DNA of 64,000 nt from Streptomyces sp. CB02261 (GTDB lineage: Bacteria > Actinomycetota > Actinomycetes > Streptomycetales > Streptomycetaceae), in the NCBI RefSeq assembly GCF_001905665.1, contig NZ_LIVX01000011.1, forward strand, positions 124,001-188,000. The letters are read 5' to 3'. The stretch's first letter is position 1; every line of letters starts with the position of its first letter. The notes under the pieces are model-generated. The model was not told the origin of the DNA and searched no databases. It saw only the letters and a program-made list of their open reading frames with translations. Position numbers and translations under genes: made by a program. Of the stretch, positions 39,224 to 47,946 are shown one piece after another.

Positions 39224-39946
39224 TTACCCGAAGGTGGACGGTGCTCCAAAACGGGTATGCGCCCCGAGCAGGTCCGGGAGCTGGCGGAGGTCCGTGATCC
39301 GGTTCAGCTCGGGGCGGCCGCCGGTGCCGGCCCGGTCCAGCCAGATGCCCCGCAGCCCCGCCTCCACCGCGCCGCGCGCGTCGATGTCGGGCTGGTCCCC
39401 CACGTACGCCACCTGCTCCGGACGCAGGTCCAGGGCGGTGCAGGCGGCGTGGAAGGCCTCGGGGGCCGGTTTGGCCACGCCGAGCTCGGCCGCGCACAGG
39501 ACGGCCTCGAACCGGTCCCGTACGCCCAGGACCCGCAGCTTGCGGTCCTGGTTGTGGAGGCTGCTGTTGGACAGGATCCCGTGACGGTAGTCATCGGCCA
39601 GGAGGTCCAGGACGGGCACGGCGTCGGGGAAGAGCTCCCAGGCCGCCTCGTAGTGGGAGACGTACCGCTCGAACCAGGCGTCGGCCTCGGCGGCCGTGAG
39701 CGCGGGCGCCGTCAGGAAGTCCCTGACCCGCTCCCTGCGCTGCTCCTGGAAGTCGACGCCGCCGGCCTCGAAGCGGCGCCAGTGGACCGCGGTCAGCTCC
39801 CGCCAACGACGAAGGGCCTGGTCGACGGAGTCGAATCCGTCCACCAGGCCCTCGGCCGTCAGGTGCGCGCTCATGCCGATGTGGTCGGCGCGGGCGTAGT
39901 CGAAGATCGTGTCGTCGACGTCCCACAGGATCGCGCGGATGGTCAT
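39224..39946 (-). CDS. HAD-family hydrolase
   Basis: This 240-aa haloacid-dehalogenase-type phosphatase has motif I LWDVDDTIFDY (nucleophile Asp), motif II GILSNSS, motif III GVAKPAPEAF and motif IV VAYVGDQPDIDARGA, with an alpha-helical cap between motifs I and II. ATG 39946 lies 26 bp after the gltX stop, so it is the last gene of the operon that starts with the FAH-like gene. Substrate unknown. Confidence 0.9.
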   Translation of the reverse strand: MTIRAILWDVDDTIFDYARADHIGMSAHLTAEGLVDGFDSVDQALRRWRELTAVHWRRFEAGGVDFQEQRRERVRDFLTAPALTAAEADAWFERYVSHYEAAWELFPDAVPVLDLLADDYRHGILSNSSLHNQDRKLRVLGVRDRFEAVLCAAELGVAKPAPEAFHAACTALDLRPEQVAYVGDQPDIDARGAVEAGLRGIWLDRAGTGGRPELNRITDLRQLPDLLGAHTRFGAPSTFG

Positions 39947-39972
39947 GGATCGACCGTACCGCGCGGCAGGGG

Positions 39973-41448
39973 TCAGCCGGCGAGCTTCGCCAGAGCCGCG
40001 TCGATGCGGCTCAGGGTCTTCTCCTTGCCCAGGATCTCCAGGGACTCGAAGAGGGGCAGGCCGACCGTGCGGCCGGTGACCGCGACGCGGACCGGGGCCT
40101 GGGCCTTGCCGAGCTTGAGGCCGTGGGCCTCGCCGGCGACCAGGACCGCGTTCTTGAGGGACTCGGGGTCGCTCCAGTCGGCGTCCACGAGCTTCTCGCG
40201 GGCCGTGGTGAGCAGCGCGGCCGGCTCGCCCTTCATCGCCTTGTCCCACGAGGGCTGGTCGAAGACCGGCTCCGGGAGGAAGAGGAAGTCGACGTTGGCC
40301 GTGATGTCCGAGAGGACGGTGATGCGGGTCTGGGCGTGCGGCGCGATGGCCTCCCAGGCGGCGCGGTCGAAGTCCTCGGGCGCCCAGTCGGCGTGCGGGG
40401 CCTGGAGCCAGGGCTCGCAGGCCTCGGTGAAGGCCTTCACGTCCAGCATGCGGATGTGGTCGGCGTTGATCGACTCGGCCTTCTTGAGGTCGAAGCGCGC
40501 CGGGTTGGCGTTGACGTCGGCGATGTCGAACTTCGCCACCATCTCGGGGATGGTGAAGATGTCCTGGTCGGCCGAGAAGGACCAGCCGAGGAGCGAGAGG
40601 TAGTTCAGCAGGCCCTCGGGGAGGAAGCCGCGCTCCCGGTAGAGGTTGAGGGAGGCCTGCGGGTCGCGCTTGGAGAGCTTCTTGTTGCCCTCGCCCATGA
40701 CGTACGGCAGGTGGCCGAAGGCGGGGATCTCCTTGGCGACGCCCAGCTCGATCAGCGCCTTGTAGAGCGCGATCTGGCGCGGGGTGGAGGAGAGCAGGTC
40801 CTCGCCGCGCAGGACGTGGGTGATCTCCATCAGGGCGTCGTCGACCGGGTTCACCAGGGTGTACAGCGGGGCGCCGTTGGCCCGGAGGATGCCGTAGTCC
40901 GGCACGTTGTCCGGGGTGAAGGTGAGCTCGCCGCGGACCAGGTCGGTGAAGGTGATCGGCTCGTCGGGCATCTTGAAGCGGACGATCGACTCGCGCCCCT
41001 CGGCGCGGTAGCGCTCGATGCGCTCGTCGCTCAGTTTGCGGCAGGTGCCGTCGTAGCCCGAGGGCTTGCCGGCCAGACGGGCGGCGTCACGGCGGGCCTC
41101 CAGCTCCACGGCGGTGCAGAAGCAGTGGTACGCGTACCCGCCGGCGAGCAGCTTGTCGGCGACGTCCTTGTAGATGTCCATCCGCTGCGACTGGCGGTAC
41201 GGCGCGTGGGGGCCGCCCTTCTCCGGACCCTCGTCCCAGTCGAGGCCCAGCCAGCGCAGCGAGTCGAGCAGCTGCTCGTACGACTCCTCCGAGTCGCGCG
41301 CGGCGTCGGTGTCCTCGATGCGGAAGACCATGGTGCCCTCGTTGTGCCGGGCGAAGGCCCAGTTGAAGAGAGCGGTGCGGACCAGGCCCACGTGGGGGTT
41401 GCCGGTCGGCGAGGGACAGAAACGGACGCGGATGTTCGCGTTAGCCAC
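39973..41448 (-). CDS. gltX: Glutamyl-tRNA synthetase
   Basis: This 491-aa class I aminoacyl-tRNA synthetase has the HIGH-type motif CPSPTGNPHVGLVRTALFNW at the N-terminus and the KMSKS-type motif KKLSKRDPQASLN. Zinc-site Cys/His residues are seen in YHCFCTAVELEAR with GYDGTCRKL. In actinobacteria GluRS is normally non-discriminating and also charges tRNA-Gln with Glu for GatCAB (established). The GTG start overlaps the upstream gene's stop by 8 bp. tRNA-Glu and tRNA-Gln genes lie just downstream. Confidence 0.97.
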   Translation of the reverse strand: MANANIRVRFCPSPTGNPHVGLVRTALFNWAFARHNEGTMVFRIEDTDAARDSEESYEQLLDSLRWLGLDWDEGPEKGGPHAPYRQSQRMDIYKDVADKLLAGGYAYHCFCTAVELEARRDAARLAGKPSGYDGTCRKLSDERIERYRAEGRESIVRFKMPDEPITFTDLVRGELTFTPDNVPDYGILRANGAPLYTLVNPVDDALMEITHVLRGEDLLSSTPRQIALYKALIELGVAKEIPAFGHLPYVMGEGNKKLSKRDPQASLNLYRERGFLPEGLLNYLSLLGWSFSADQDIFTIPEMVAKFDIADVNANPARFDLKKAESINADHIRMLDVKAFTEACEPWLQAPHADWAPEDFDRAAWEAIAPHAQTRITVLSDITANVDFLFLPEPVFDQPSWDKAMKGEPAALLTTAREKLVDADWSDPESLKNAVLVAGEAHGLKLGKAQAPVRVAVTGRTVGLPLFESLEILGKEKTLSRIDAALAKLAG

Positions 41449-42235
41449 GCTTGATCACCCTATTGGTGAGAGTGCCGATGCCTTCGATGGTGACGGCGAC
41501 CTCGTCGCCGACGTTGAGGGGGCCGACCCCGGCGGGAGTGCCGGTGAGGATGACGTCGCCGGGGAGCAGCGTCATGGCCTCGGTGATGTGGACGACCAGG
41601 TCCTCGATGGAGCGGATCATGTCGCTCGTCCGACCCAGCTGGCGCTGCTCGCCGTTGACCGTGGCCTGGACGGTCAGGTCGCTCGCGGTGGCGATGCTCA
41701 TGCCCGTCTCCACCCAGGGGCCGAGGGGGCACGAGGTGTCGAAGCCCTTGGCGCGGGCCCACTGCTTCTCGCGCTGCTGGGCGTCGCGGGCGGTGACGTC
41801 GTTGGCGCAGGTGAAGCCGAAGACGACGTCCTTCACGCGCTCGCGGGGCACCTCGCGGCACATGCGGCCGATGACCACGGCCAGTTCGGCCTCGTGGTGC
41901 AGCTCGCTGGAGAAGGAGGGGTACTCGATGGCGTCGCCGGGGCCGATCACGGAGGTGGTGGGCTTGAAGAAGGCGACGGGGACGTCGGGGACCTCGTTGC
42001 CGAGTTCGGCGGCGTGCTCCGCGTAGTTGCGGCCGATGGCCACGACCTTGTTGGGGAGCACGGGCGGCAGGAGCCGTACCTTGCTCAGCGGGACCTTGGT
42101 GCCGCTGAGCTCGAAGTCGGTGTACGGAATGCCCTTGATGATGTCGAGGACGAGACCGCCGGACTCGACGGTTCCCTCGCCCTCGACGGCGCCGAAGGCC
42201 ACATTGCCGTCGATGGAGAATCTGGCGATGCGCAC
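41441..42235 (-). CDS. Fumarylacetoacetate hydrolase-family protein
   Basis: This 264-aa FAH-superfamily enzyme has AIGRNYAEHAAELGNEVP near residue 68, the metal-binding run ELHHEAELAVVIGRMC, FGFTCANDVTARDAQQ and the C-terminal GTPAGVGPLNVGDEV. Many relatives are acylpyruvate hydrolases or oxaloacetate decarboxylases, so the reaction is not fixed by sequence. It starts at GTG 42235 behind GAGGGG and is the first gene of the gltX-HAD operon. Confidence 0.92.
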   Translation of the reverse strand: MRIARFSIDGNVAFGAVEGEGTVESGGLVLDIIKGIPYTDFELSGTKVPLSKVRLLPPVLPNKVVAIGRNYAEHAAELGNEVPDVPVAFFKPTTSVIGPGDAIEYPSFSSELHHEAELAVVIGRMCREVPRERVKDVVFGFTCANDVTARDAQQREKQWARAKGFDTSCPLGPWVETGMSIATASDLTVQATVNGEQRQLGRTSDMIRSIEDLVVHITEAMTLLPGDVILTGTPAGVGPLNVGDEVAVTIEGIGTLTNRVIKRG

Positions 42236-42316
42236 GAGTGCTGTCGCCCCTCACTTGCTGCTGGCTGGAGTCTGACGCTCCAGGCTAACGCGGCGCGGGG
42301 CTGCCGACCTGCGAAA

Positions 42317-42595
42317 TCAGCGGGACGCGGCGGCGTACGGCTCGGGCTGGTAGGGGGCCGGGGGCTGCATGAGGATGGTGCGGCGGGGGTTGGCCGTCCT
42401 GGTGGGCAGCTCGGCCGCGTACTCCGGCCGGGCGCCCCGGTCGAGCTCTGCGGCGTCCGTGAGGTGGACGAGGGTGGAACGGCGGGGGTTGGCCGTGGTG
42501 CCGGGCGTCGTCGTCTTCATCGCGGTGATCTGACCTTGTTCCGGAACGGGCGCCGCATGCGGGCGCGTGAGGGTGTAAAGCGTCAGGCTAAACAT
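42317..42595 (-). CDS. Small protein with duplicated TANPRR motif, function unknown
   Basis: This 92-aa protein starts at ATG 42595 with AAGGGA 6-7 nt upstream. A second in-frame ATG at 42520 (MKTTTPGTTANPRR) would give 67 aa but has a weaker signal. The motif appears twice, TTANPRRSTLVHLTDAAELD and RTANPRRTILMQPP, encoded by an exact 17-bp direct repeat (42381-42397 and 42480-42496). There is no membrane segment or cysteine, and the tail is Pro/Tyr-rich. I do not recognise the family. It is divergent from conservon 1. A modified-peptide precursor is conceivable, but no modifying enzyme is nearby. Confidence 0.6.
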   Translation of the reverse strand: MFSLTLYTLTRPHAAPVPEQGQITAMKTTTPGTTANPRRSTLVHLTDAAELDRGARPEYAAELPTRTANPRRTILMQPPAPYQPEPYAAASR

Positions 42596-43089
42596 GCGAT
42601 TCCCTTCGAATGCATGGCTAAGACATCGATTCTCGTGTGAGTTTGCTCACCACCGCTCTCACATTCCGGGCATTACGGACCGTCGTCTGTCGCCACGGAA
42701 AGGGACATTCCGCCACTGAATGCTCTATTCCGCTCCTGATCATGTCGACTGGGACACAGGGGCATGCGCAGCCATTGGAGGGGAAAAGTCCTAATCCTCC
42801 GCGATCATCTTCTACATGCGGTGACACTCCGCGCACGGGTTGTCATGACCCTCCCGGCGCGACACGCGGCCCTTGTTGGAGATCCGGCACTGTGCTGGAA
42901 TTCCACGCACCGCCGCGGGTTTCAAGCCGGCACGCAGGGGGCGCAACGCAGCGCCGGCCGAGTGGCGGGAAAGGGGGAACTGCGCCGGTCACCGACGACC
43001 ACATGGGGTGCTCCACACACCCCGAACGACGCCGACACCGTCCTCTCCGTTCATCCGGAAGGACGCCTGGTCCAGAGGTTGCGACGCTA
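42596..43089. other. Long region upstream of conservon 1
   Basis: This 494-bp gap lies between the divergent small gene and cvnA1. The cvnA1 frame is open across it, but this part has a mixed, cysteine- and histidine-rich translation unlike the rest of CvnA and no ribosome-binding site, so I treat it as non-coding. A GCCGGC inverted repeat lies around 42925-42960. No convincing -35/-10 pair stands out. Confidence 0.5.
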
Positions 43090-46000
43090 GTGCAGGGACG
43101 TTTCAAGAGGGATGGCTCGGGGTCTCCCCAGGCCCGCAAGGGCCGAGCGGACACTCCGGCGGAGCAGGAACCGCGTGCCGGGACCGACCGCGGTCCCTCG
43201 GCCCCGCACACCCCGAACCAGGGTCAGGGACCGTCCGGCGACGGCGGTGACGGCGGCAGGCGCACGAGCGCCGCGGCCGCCTCCGCCGAGCCGTCCGACG
43301 CACCCCCCAAGGCCAGGGCCGAGAACGAGGTCGGCCCCCGAATAGCCCTGCGCAACTGGCGCATCTCCACGCGCCTGGTCGCCCTGCTGACCCTCCCCGT
43401 GGTCGCCGCGACCACCCTGGGCGGCATCCGCATCAGCGAGTCGCTCCAGGACATGGAGCAGCTCGACCACATGCAGCTGCTGACCAAGCTGACCCGCGAG
43501 GCGACCGACCTCGCGCAGGCCCTGCAGGCCGAGCGCGACCTGTCCGCGGGCCCCCTGGTCAACGGCCGCCCGGTCAGCGACTACCAGGTCGCCAACCCGC
43601 GCCGGAAGACCGACCTCGAGTACAAGGCCTTCCTGGAGGCCACCGAGGACATCCCGGCCACCGAGGGCGACGAGGCGCTGCGCAGCATCCGCCAGAACGT
43701 CAGCCAGATCGCCTCGCAGGTCATCCAGCTGAACACGATCCGGGGCAACGCCTACGAGAAGGGCGTCTCCCACTCGGTGACGGTCGAGGCGTACAGCCGT
43801 CTCATCCGCTCGCTGCTCAGCCTCTCCCAGGACATGGCGCAGGCGACCAGCAACCCCGAGATGATCAAGCGGACCCGGGCGCTCGCCGCGTTCTCGTCCG
43901 CCAAGGAGTACGCCTCCATCCAGCAGGCGATCATCGCGGCGGCGCTGCCCGCGAACGACCGGACCTCCGGCAAGATCCAGCAGGGTGACCGCCTCTACGG
44001 TGAGGCCGCGCTCAACTCCGAGGGTGTCGAGCTCAAGTCCTTCCAGGCGATCTACGAGTCGACCGGTGGTGACGCCACCGAGCGGACGGCGTCCCTGAAC
44101 ACCGGCAACCCGTCGATCACCGCCGCCGAGAAGTACGCCGAGCGCGTCCTCAACATGGACGACGCCATGCAGAGCGGCGCCAGGCGCGGTCACCTGAACT
44201 TCACCGACGAGTACGGCACCAAGATCGCCGCCATGAACCGCATCGAGCGCGGTCTGCTCGGCGACATGGAGACCATGGCCCGTGAGCTGCGGCAGGAGTC
44301 GCAGCGCGAGGCCATCATCAACGGTGCGCTGATCCTCCTCGTCCTCGGCGTCTCGCTCATCGGCGCCTTCGTCGTGGCCCGGTCCATGATCCGCTCGCTG
44401 CGCCGCCTCCAGGACACCGCCACCAAGGTCGCCCAGGACCGGCTGCCCGAACTGGTCAAGCAGCTCTCCGAGTCCGACCCGCAGGACGTCGACACCTCCG
44501 TCGAGTCCGTCGGTGTGCACTCCCGCGACGAGATCGGCCAGGTGGCCGCGGCCTTCGACGACGTGCACCGCGAGGCCGTCCGCCTCGCCGCCGAGCAGGC
44601 CCTCCTCCGGGGCAACGTCAACGCGATGTTCACCAACCTGTCGCGCCGCTCCCAGGGCCTCATCCAGCGCCAGCTCTCGCTCATCTCCGAGCTGGAGTCC
44701 CGCGAGGCCGACCCGGACCAGCTGTCCTCGCTCTTCAAGCTCGACCACCTCGCGACGCGTATGCGCCGTAACGGTGAGAACCTCCTCGTCCTCGCCGGCG
44801 AGGAGCCGGGCCGCCGCTGGACCCGCCCGGTCCCGCTGGTCGACGTCCTGCGTGCCGCCGCCTCCGAGGTGGAGCAGTACGAGCGCATCGAACTGGCGGC
44901 GGTCCCGGCGACCGAGGTCGCCGGCCGGGTCGTCAACGACCTCGTGCACCTCCTCGCCGAGCTGCTCGAGAACGCCACCTCGTTCTCCTCCCCGCAGACC
45001 AAGGTCCGGGTCACCGGCCACGCGCTGCCCGACGGCCGCGTGCTGGTCGAGATCCACGACACCGGCATCGGCCTCTCCCCGGAGGACCTCGCCGCGATCA
45101 ACGAGCGGCTCGCCTCGCCGCCCACCGTGGACGTCTCCGTCTCCCGCCGCATGGGTCTCTTCGTGGTCGGCCGCCTGTCCCTGCGACACGGCATCCGCAT
45201 CCAGCTGCGTCCCTCCGACTCGGGCGGCACCACCGCGCTCGTCATGCTCCCGGTCGACGTCGCCCAGGGCGGCAAGAAGCCCATGCCGAAGCCGGGTGCC
45301 GGTGGCCAGGGCGCGATGCCGCAGGGTGCCTCCGCTCCGGGCGGCCGGCTTCCCGGCGGCCCCGGCGCGGCCGGTGGCCCCGGCGGCGGACGTCCGGGGC
45401 AGGGCGGCGGACCGTCGGCGAACGGCGGCCTGCTCGGCGCCGGAGCCCCGCGCGGTCAGGTCGGCGCGGGCGGTCCCCGGGCCGCGCTGCCCGCCCGTGA
45501 CGGCGCTCCGCTCGCGGGTGGCCCGCAGGGCGCGCCCCAGACCCGTGCCCCGCAGCCGCAGAACGCCCAGCTGGACCAGACCGGCCGGCTGCCGCAGGTC
45601 CCCCCGGCCCCGCAGGCGCCCCAGGCCCCGCAGAGCCAGGACCCGCTGCGCCCCGGCGGCGGTCTCATCGGCGGCGCCGCGAGCGCCATCCCCTCCCGTA
45701 CCGACGTGTGGGGCAACAACAGCGGCCCGCAGGCCGGTCCCGGCGCCCCGCAGGCCGGTCGGCCGGGCGGGTACGAGGCCCAGCGCGCCGAGCTGCCGAA
45801 CGGCAACGCCCAGCAGCAGCGCCCGCAGGCCGCGAGCTGGGGCAACGACCCGGCGCAGCAGCAGCCGGTGCGCCGCCCGCAGCAGGAGATGTCCCCGCTG
45901 GACGCCCCGCGCGGTCACGAGGAGCCGGAGACGACGGGCCTCTTCGGGGCCCCGGCGGCTCCCCAGGGCCCCGGTTCCACGGGCCAGTTCCCCCGGCCCG

Positions 46001-46959
46001 ACTTCGGTGCCCCGCAGCAGCAGCCGCAGGGCCGCCCCCAGCAGGCCCCGCAGGCGTACCAGGGCGGTGCCCAGGACCCGGCGTCGACGGCGCAGTTCCC
46101 GCGCCCGGACTTCGACGCCCCGCAGGGCCCCGGCTCCACGGGCCAGTTCCCCCGCCCGGACTTCGGTGCCCCGCAGGGCCCCGGTTCCACCGGTCAGTTC
46201 GCGCGTCCCGACTTCGGCGCGCCGCAGCAGCCGCAGGGCCGGTCGGCTCCGCAGCAGTACCAGGGCGGCCAGCAGCAGCAGTTCGGCCAGCAGCCCTTCG
46301 TACCGCAGGCGCAGCAGCAGGCTCCGCAGGCGCCCGCCCCCCGTCAGCGTGACGGCGGTGACTTCGGTGCCCGGCGTCCGGGCTCCGAGCCGGTCCAGCA
46401 GCAGCCGCAGCCGCGTCAGCCGCAGCTCGGGCAGCCGCGCCGTCCGGAGGCGCTGCCGCCGGCGAGCGGCGCGGGCGACGGCCGGACGCCGCTGTACGAC
46501 ACGCTGGAGACCAACTGGCACCAGCAGGGGCAGGGCTCCGGCGCCGGTCGCGTGCCGGACGCGGCGCAGACGGCGCAGACGCCCGTCGTGCCGCAGCCGT
46601 CCGCCCCGGCGCCCCGGCAGGCCGGTGACCCGGCCGCCGACGCCAACCGGCAGAACGGCGGGGCCGCCTGGCGGACCTCGCCCAACGACGAGCTGGTGCG
46701 CCAGGCGGAGCGGGTGCGCAAGCCCGCGGCCGGCGGCGTCACCACCTCCGGCCTTCCGCGGCGCGTGCCGAAGGCCAACCTCGTGCCCGGGACCGCGCAG
46801 GAGCAGGCCCACACGGCCGGCCCTCAGGTCTCGCGCGCACCCGACGACGTCCGCGGCCGGCTGACCAATCTGCGCCGCGGCATCCAGCAGGGCCGACAAG
46901 CGGGCAACTCGACCACGGGTAGCATCCACCTCGGTCCGAACCATCAGCAGGAGCGCTAG
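43090..46959 (+). CDS. cvnA: Conservon sensor-kinase-like protein CvnA, first copy
   Basis: This 1289-aa protein starts MQGRFKRDGSGSPQARKGRA at GTG 43090. It has a basic disordered N-terminus, TM1 at ~95-113, an extracytoplasmic nitrate/nitrite-sensor-like helical domain (~114-405) and TM2 at ~408-428. HAMP-like sequence and a long helix with LSSLFKLDHLATRMRRNGEN follow. The HATPase domain has an N-box VHLLAELLENATSFSSPQ near 620 and a G-box DTGIGLSPED near 657. A classic phosphoacceptor H-box is not evident; the LDH histidine is the nearest match. From ~735 on, about 550 residues are Gly/Pro/Gln-rich with tandem repeats, ending SGLPRRVPKANLVPGTAQEQ and a conserved basic tail. CvnA is known to act with CvnB-D at the membrane. 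Confidence 0.92.
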   Translation: MQGRFKRDGSGSPQARKGRADTPAEQEPRAGTDRGPSAPHTPNQGQGPSGDGGDGGRRTSAAAASAEPSDAPPKARAENEVGPRIALRNWRISTRLVALLTLPVVAATTLGGIRISESLQDMEQLDHMQLLTKLTREATDLAQALQAERDLSAGPLVNGRPVSDYQVANPRRKTDLEYKAFLEATEDIPATEGDEALRSIRQNVSQIASQVIQLNTIRGNAYEKGVSHSVTVEAYSRLIRSLLSLSQDMAQATSNPEMIKRTRALAAFSSAKEYASIQQAIIAAALPANDRTSGKIQQGDRLYGEAALNSEGVELKSFQAIYESTGGDATERTASLNTGNPSITAAEKYAERVLNMDDAMQSGARRGHLNFTDEYGTKIAAMNRIERGLLGDMETMARELRQESQREAIINGALILLVLGVSLIGAFVVARSMIRSLRRLQDTATKVAQDRLPELVKQLSESDPQDVDTSVESVGVHSRDEIGQVAAAFDDVHREAVRLAAEQALLRGNVNAMFTNLSRRSQGLIQRQLSLISELESREADPDQLSSLFKLDHLATRMRRNGENLLVLAGEEPGRRWTRPVPLVDVLRAAASEVEQYERIELAAVPATEVAGRVVNDLVHLLAELLENATSFSSPQTKVRVTGHALPDGRVLVEIHDTGIGLSPEDLAAINERLASPPTVDVSVSRRMGLFVVGRLSLRHGIRIQLRPSDSGGTTALVMLPVDVAQGGKKPMPKPGAGGQGAMPQGASAPGGRLPGGPGAAGGPGGGRPGQGGGPSANGGLLGAGAPRGQVGAGGPRAALPARDGAPLAGGPQGAPQTRAPQPQNAQLDQTGRLPQVPPAPQAPQAPQSQDPLRPGGGLIGGAASAIPSRTDVWGNNSGPQAGPGAPQAGRPGGYEAQRAELPNGNAQQQRPQAASWGNDPAQQQPVRRPQQEMSPLDAPRGHEEPETTGLFGAPAAPQGPGSTGQFPRPDFGAPQQQPQGRPQQAPQAYQGGAQDPASTAQFPRPDFDAPQGPGSTGQFPRPDFGAPQGPGSTGQFARPDFGAPQQPQGRSAPQQYQGGQQQQFGQQPFVPQAQQQAPQAPAPRQRDGGDFGARRPGSEPVQQQPQPRQPQLGQPRRPEALPPASGAGDGRTPLYDTLETNWHQQGQGSGAGRVPDAAQTAQTPVVPQPSAPAPRQAGDPAADANRQNGGAAWRTSPNDELVRQAERVRKPAAGGVTTSGLPRRVPKANLVPGTAQEQAHTAGPQVSRAPDDVRGRLTNLRRGIQQGRQAGNSTTGSIHLGPNHQQER
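45955..46225 (+). repeat. Tandem repeats in the CvnA tail (GPGSTGQFPRPDFGAPQ unit)
   Basis: The peptide unit GPGSTGQFPRPDFGAPQ occurs about four times, with one variant DPASTAQFPRPDFDAPQ. In DNA these are imperfect direct repeats. They lie inside the coding sequence of cvnA1. Confidence 0.85.
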
Positions 46960-47382
46960 TTGAACGCGATGAGCCAGGCGGCGCAGAACCTGAACTGGTT
47001 GATCACCAACTTCGTGGACAACACCCCCGGGGTGTCGCACACGGTGGTGGTCTCCGCCGACGGACTCCTGCTCGCCATGTCCGAAGGTTTCCCCCGTGAC
47101 CGCGCCGACCAGCTGGCGGCGGTCGCGTCCGGACTGACCTCGCTGACCGCGGGCGCGTCCCGGATCTTCGAGGGGGGCCCCGTCGCACAGACGGTCGTGG
47201 AGATGGAGCGCGGATTCCTCTTCCTCATGTCCGTCTCCGACGGTTCCTCACTGGCCGTGCTCGCGCACCCCGAGTGCGACATCGGCCTCGTGGGTTACGA
47301 GATGGCGCTGCTCGTCGACCGGGCCGGCAGCGTCCTCACCCCGGACCTCCGCGCGGAGCTCCAGGGCAGCCTGCTCCACTAG
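46960..47382 (+). CDS. cvnB: Roadblock/LC7-domain protein CvnB, first copy
   Basis: This 140-aa (or 137-aa) roadblock protein has LNWLITNFVDNTPGVSHTVV, VSADGLLLAMSEGFPRDRAD and LAVLAHPECDIGLVGYEMAL. The TTG at 46960 lies directly after the cvnA1 stop with GGAG 6 nt before it; an ATG 9 nt later (46969) also works and matches cvnB2 (MSQAAQ). Roadblock proteins regulate small GTPases; here the partner is CvnD. Confidence 0.95.
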   Translation: MNAMSQAAQNLNWLITNFVDNTPGVSHTVVVSADGLLLAMSEGFPRDRADQLAAVASGLTSLTAGASRIFEGGPVAQTVVEMERGFLFLMSVSDGSSLAVLAHPECDIGLVGYEMALLVDRAGSVLTPDLRAELQGSLLH

Positions 47383-47541
47383 CCGGTCCCCCACCCCGGA
47401 CAACCTCACCGCACGACCGACCGACAGGGCGGTACGCCCCTCCGTACCGCCCTGGGCACCGTTCACCGTCCGGCCGCCCCACCCGGCCCCCCACCGGCCC
47501 CATCAGACGGCAGATGCTTTGCTGTCACGCCCGGAGGATTC

Positions 47542-47946
47542 ATGACCCCGCCCCCCGCCTCTCACGATCCGTACGGCGCCTCAGTCGACGAGTACGGATA
47601 CGAGGGCGACCAGCCGCTGGTGCGTCCGTACGCGATGACCGGCGGCCGGACCCGGCCGCGCTACCAGCTCGCCATCGAGGCACTGGTCAGCACGACGGCC
47701 GACCCGGCACATCTCGCCACCCTGCTCCCGGAGCACCAGCGGATCTGCCACCTGTGCCGCGAGGTGAAGTCGGTGGCGGAGGTGTCGGCGCTGCTGTCGA
47801 TGCCGCTCGGTGTCGCCCGCATCCTCGTGGCCGACCTGGCGGAGGCCGGCATGGTGGCCATCCACCAGCCGGGCAACGGAGAGACCGGCGGCACGCCGGA
47901 CGTGACTCTGCTCGAAAGGGTGCTCAGTGGACTTCGCAAGCTCTAG
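47542..47946 (+). CDS. cvnC: DUF742 protein CvnC, first copy
   Basis: This 134-aa DUF742 protein, with a winged-helix-like fold, has LVRPYAMTGGRTRPRYQLAI, EHQRICHLCREVKSVAEVSA and PLGVARILVADLAEAGMVAI. The ATG follows GGAGG by 4 nt. Its last 20 nt overlap cvnD. The region 47640-47705 is identical in DNA to cvnC2. Confidence 0.95.
   Translation: MTPPPASHDPYGASVDEYGYEGDQPLVRPYAMTGGRTRPRYQLAIEALVSTTADPAHLATLLPEHQRICHLCREVKSVAEVSALLSMPLGVARILVADLAEAGMVAIHQPGNGETGGTPDVTLLERVLSGLRKL

Noticed and set aside
42637-43089. N-terminal extension of CvnA1 to 1440 aa
   Set aside because: The added 151 residues are of mixed composition unlike CvnA, and the GTG at 43090 gives the N-terminus MQGRFKRDG that I recall for CvnA homologues.
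45955-46225. CRISPR-like direct repeats
   Set aside because: In-frame peptide repeats of CvnA; the units are imperfect and adjoin without unique spacers.
43087-47040. 1317-aa minus-strand ORF opposite cvnA1
   Set aside because: Antisense shadow; the plus strand has conserved HATPase and conservon motifs.
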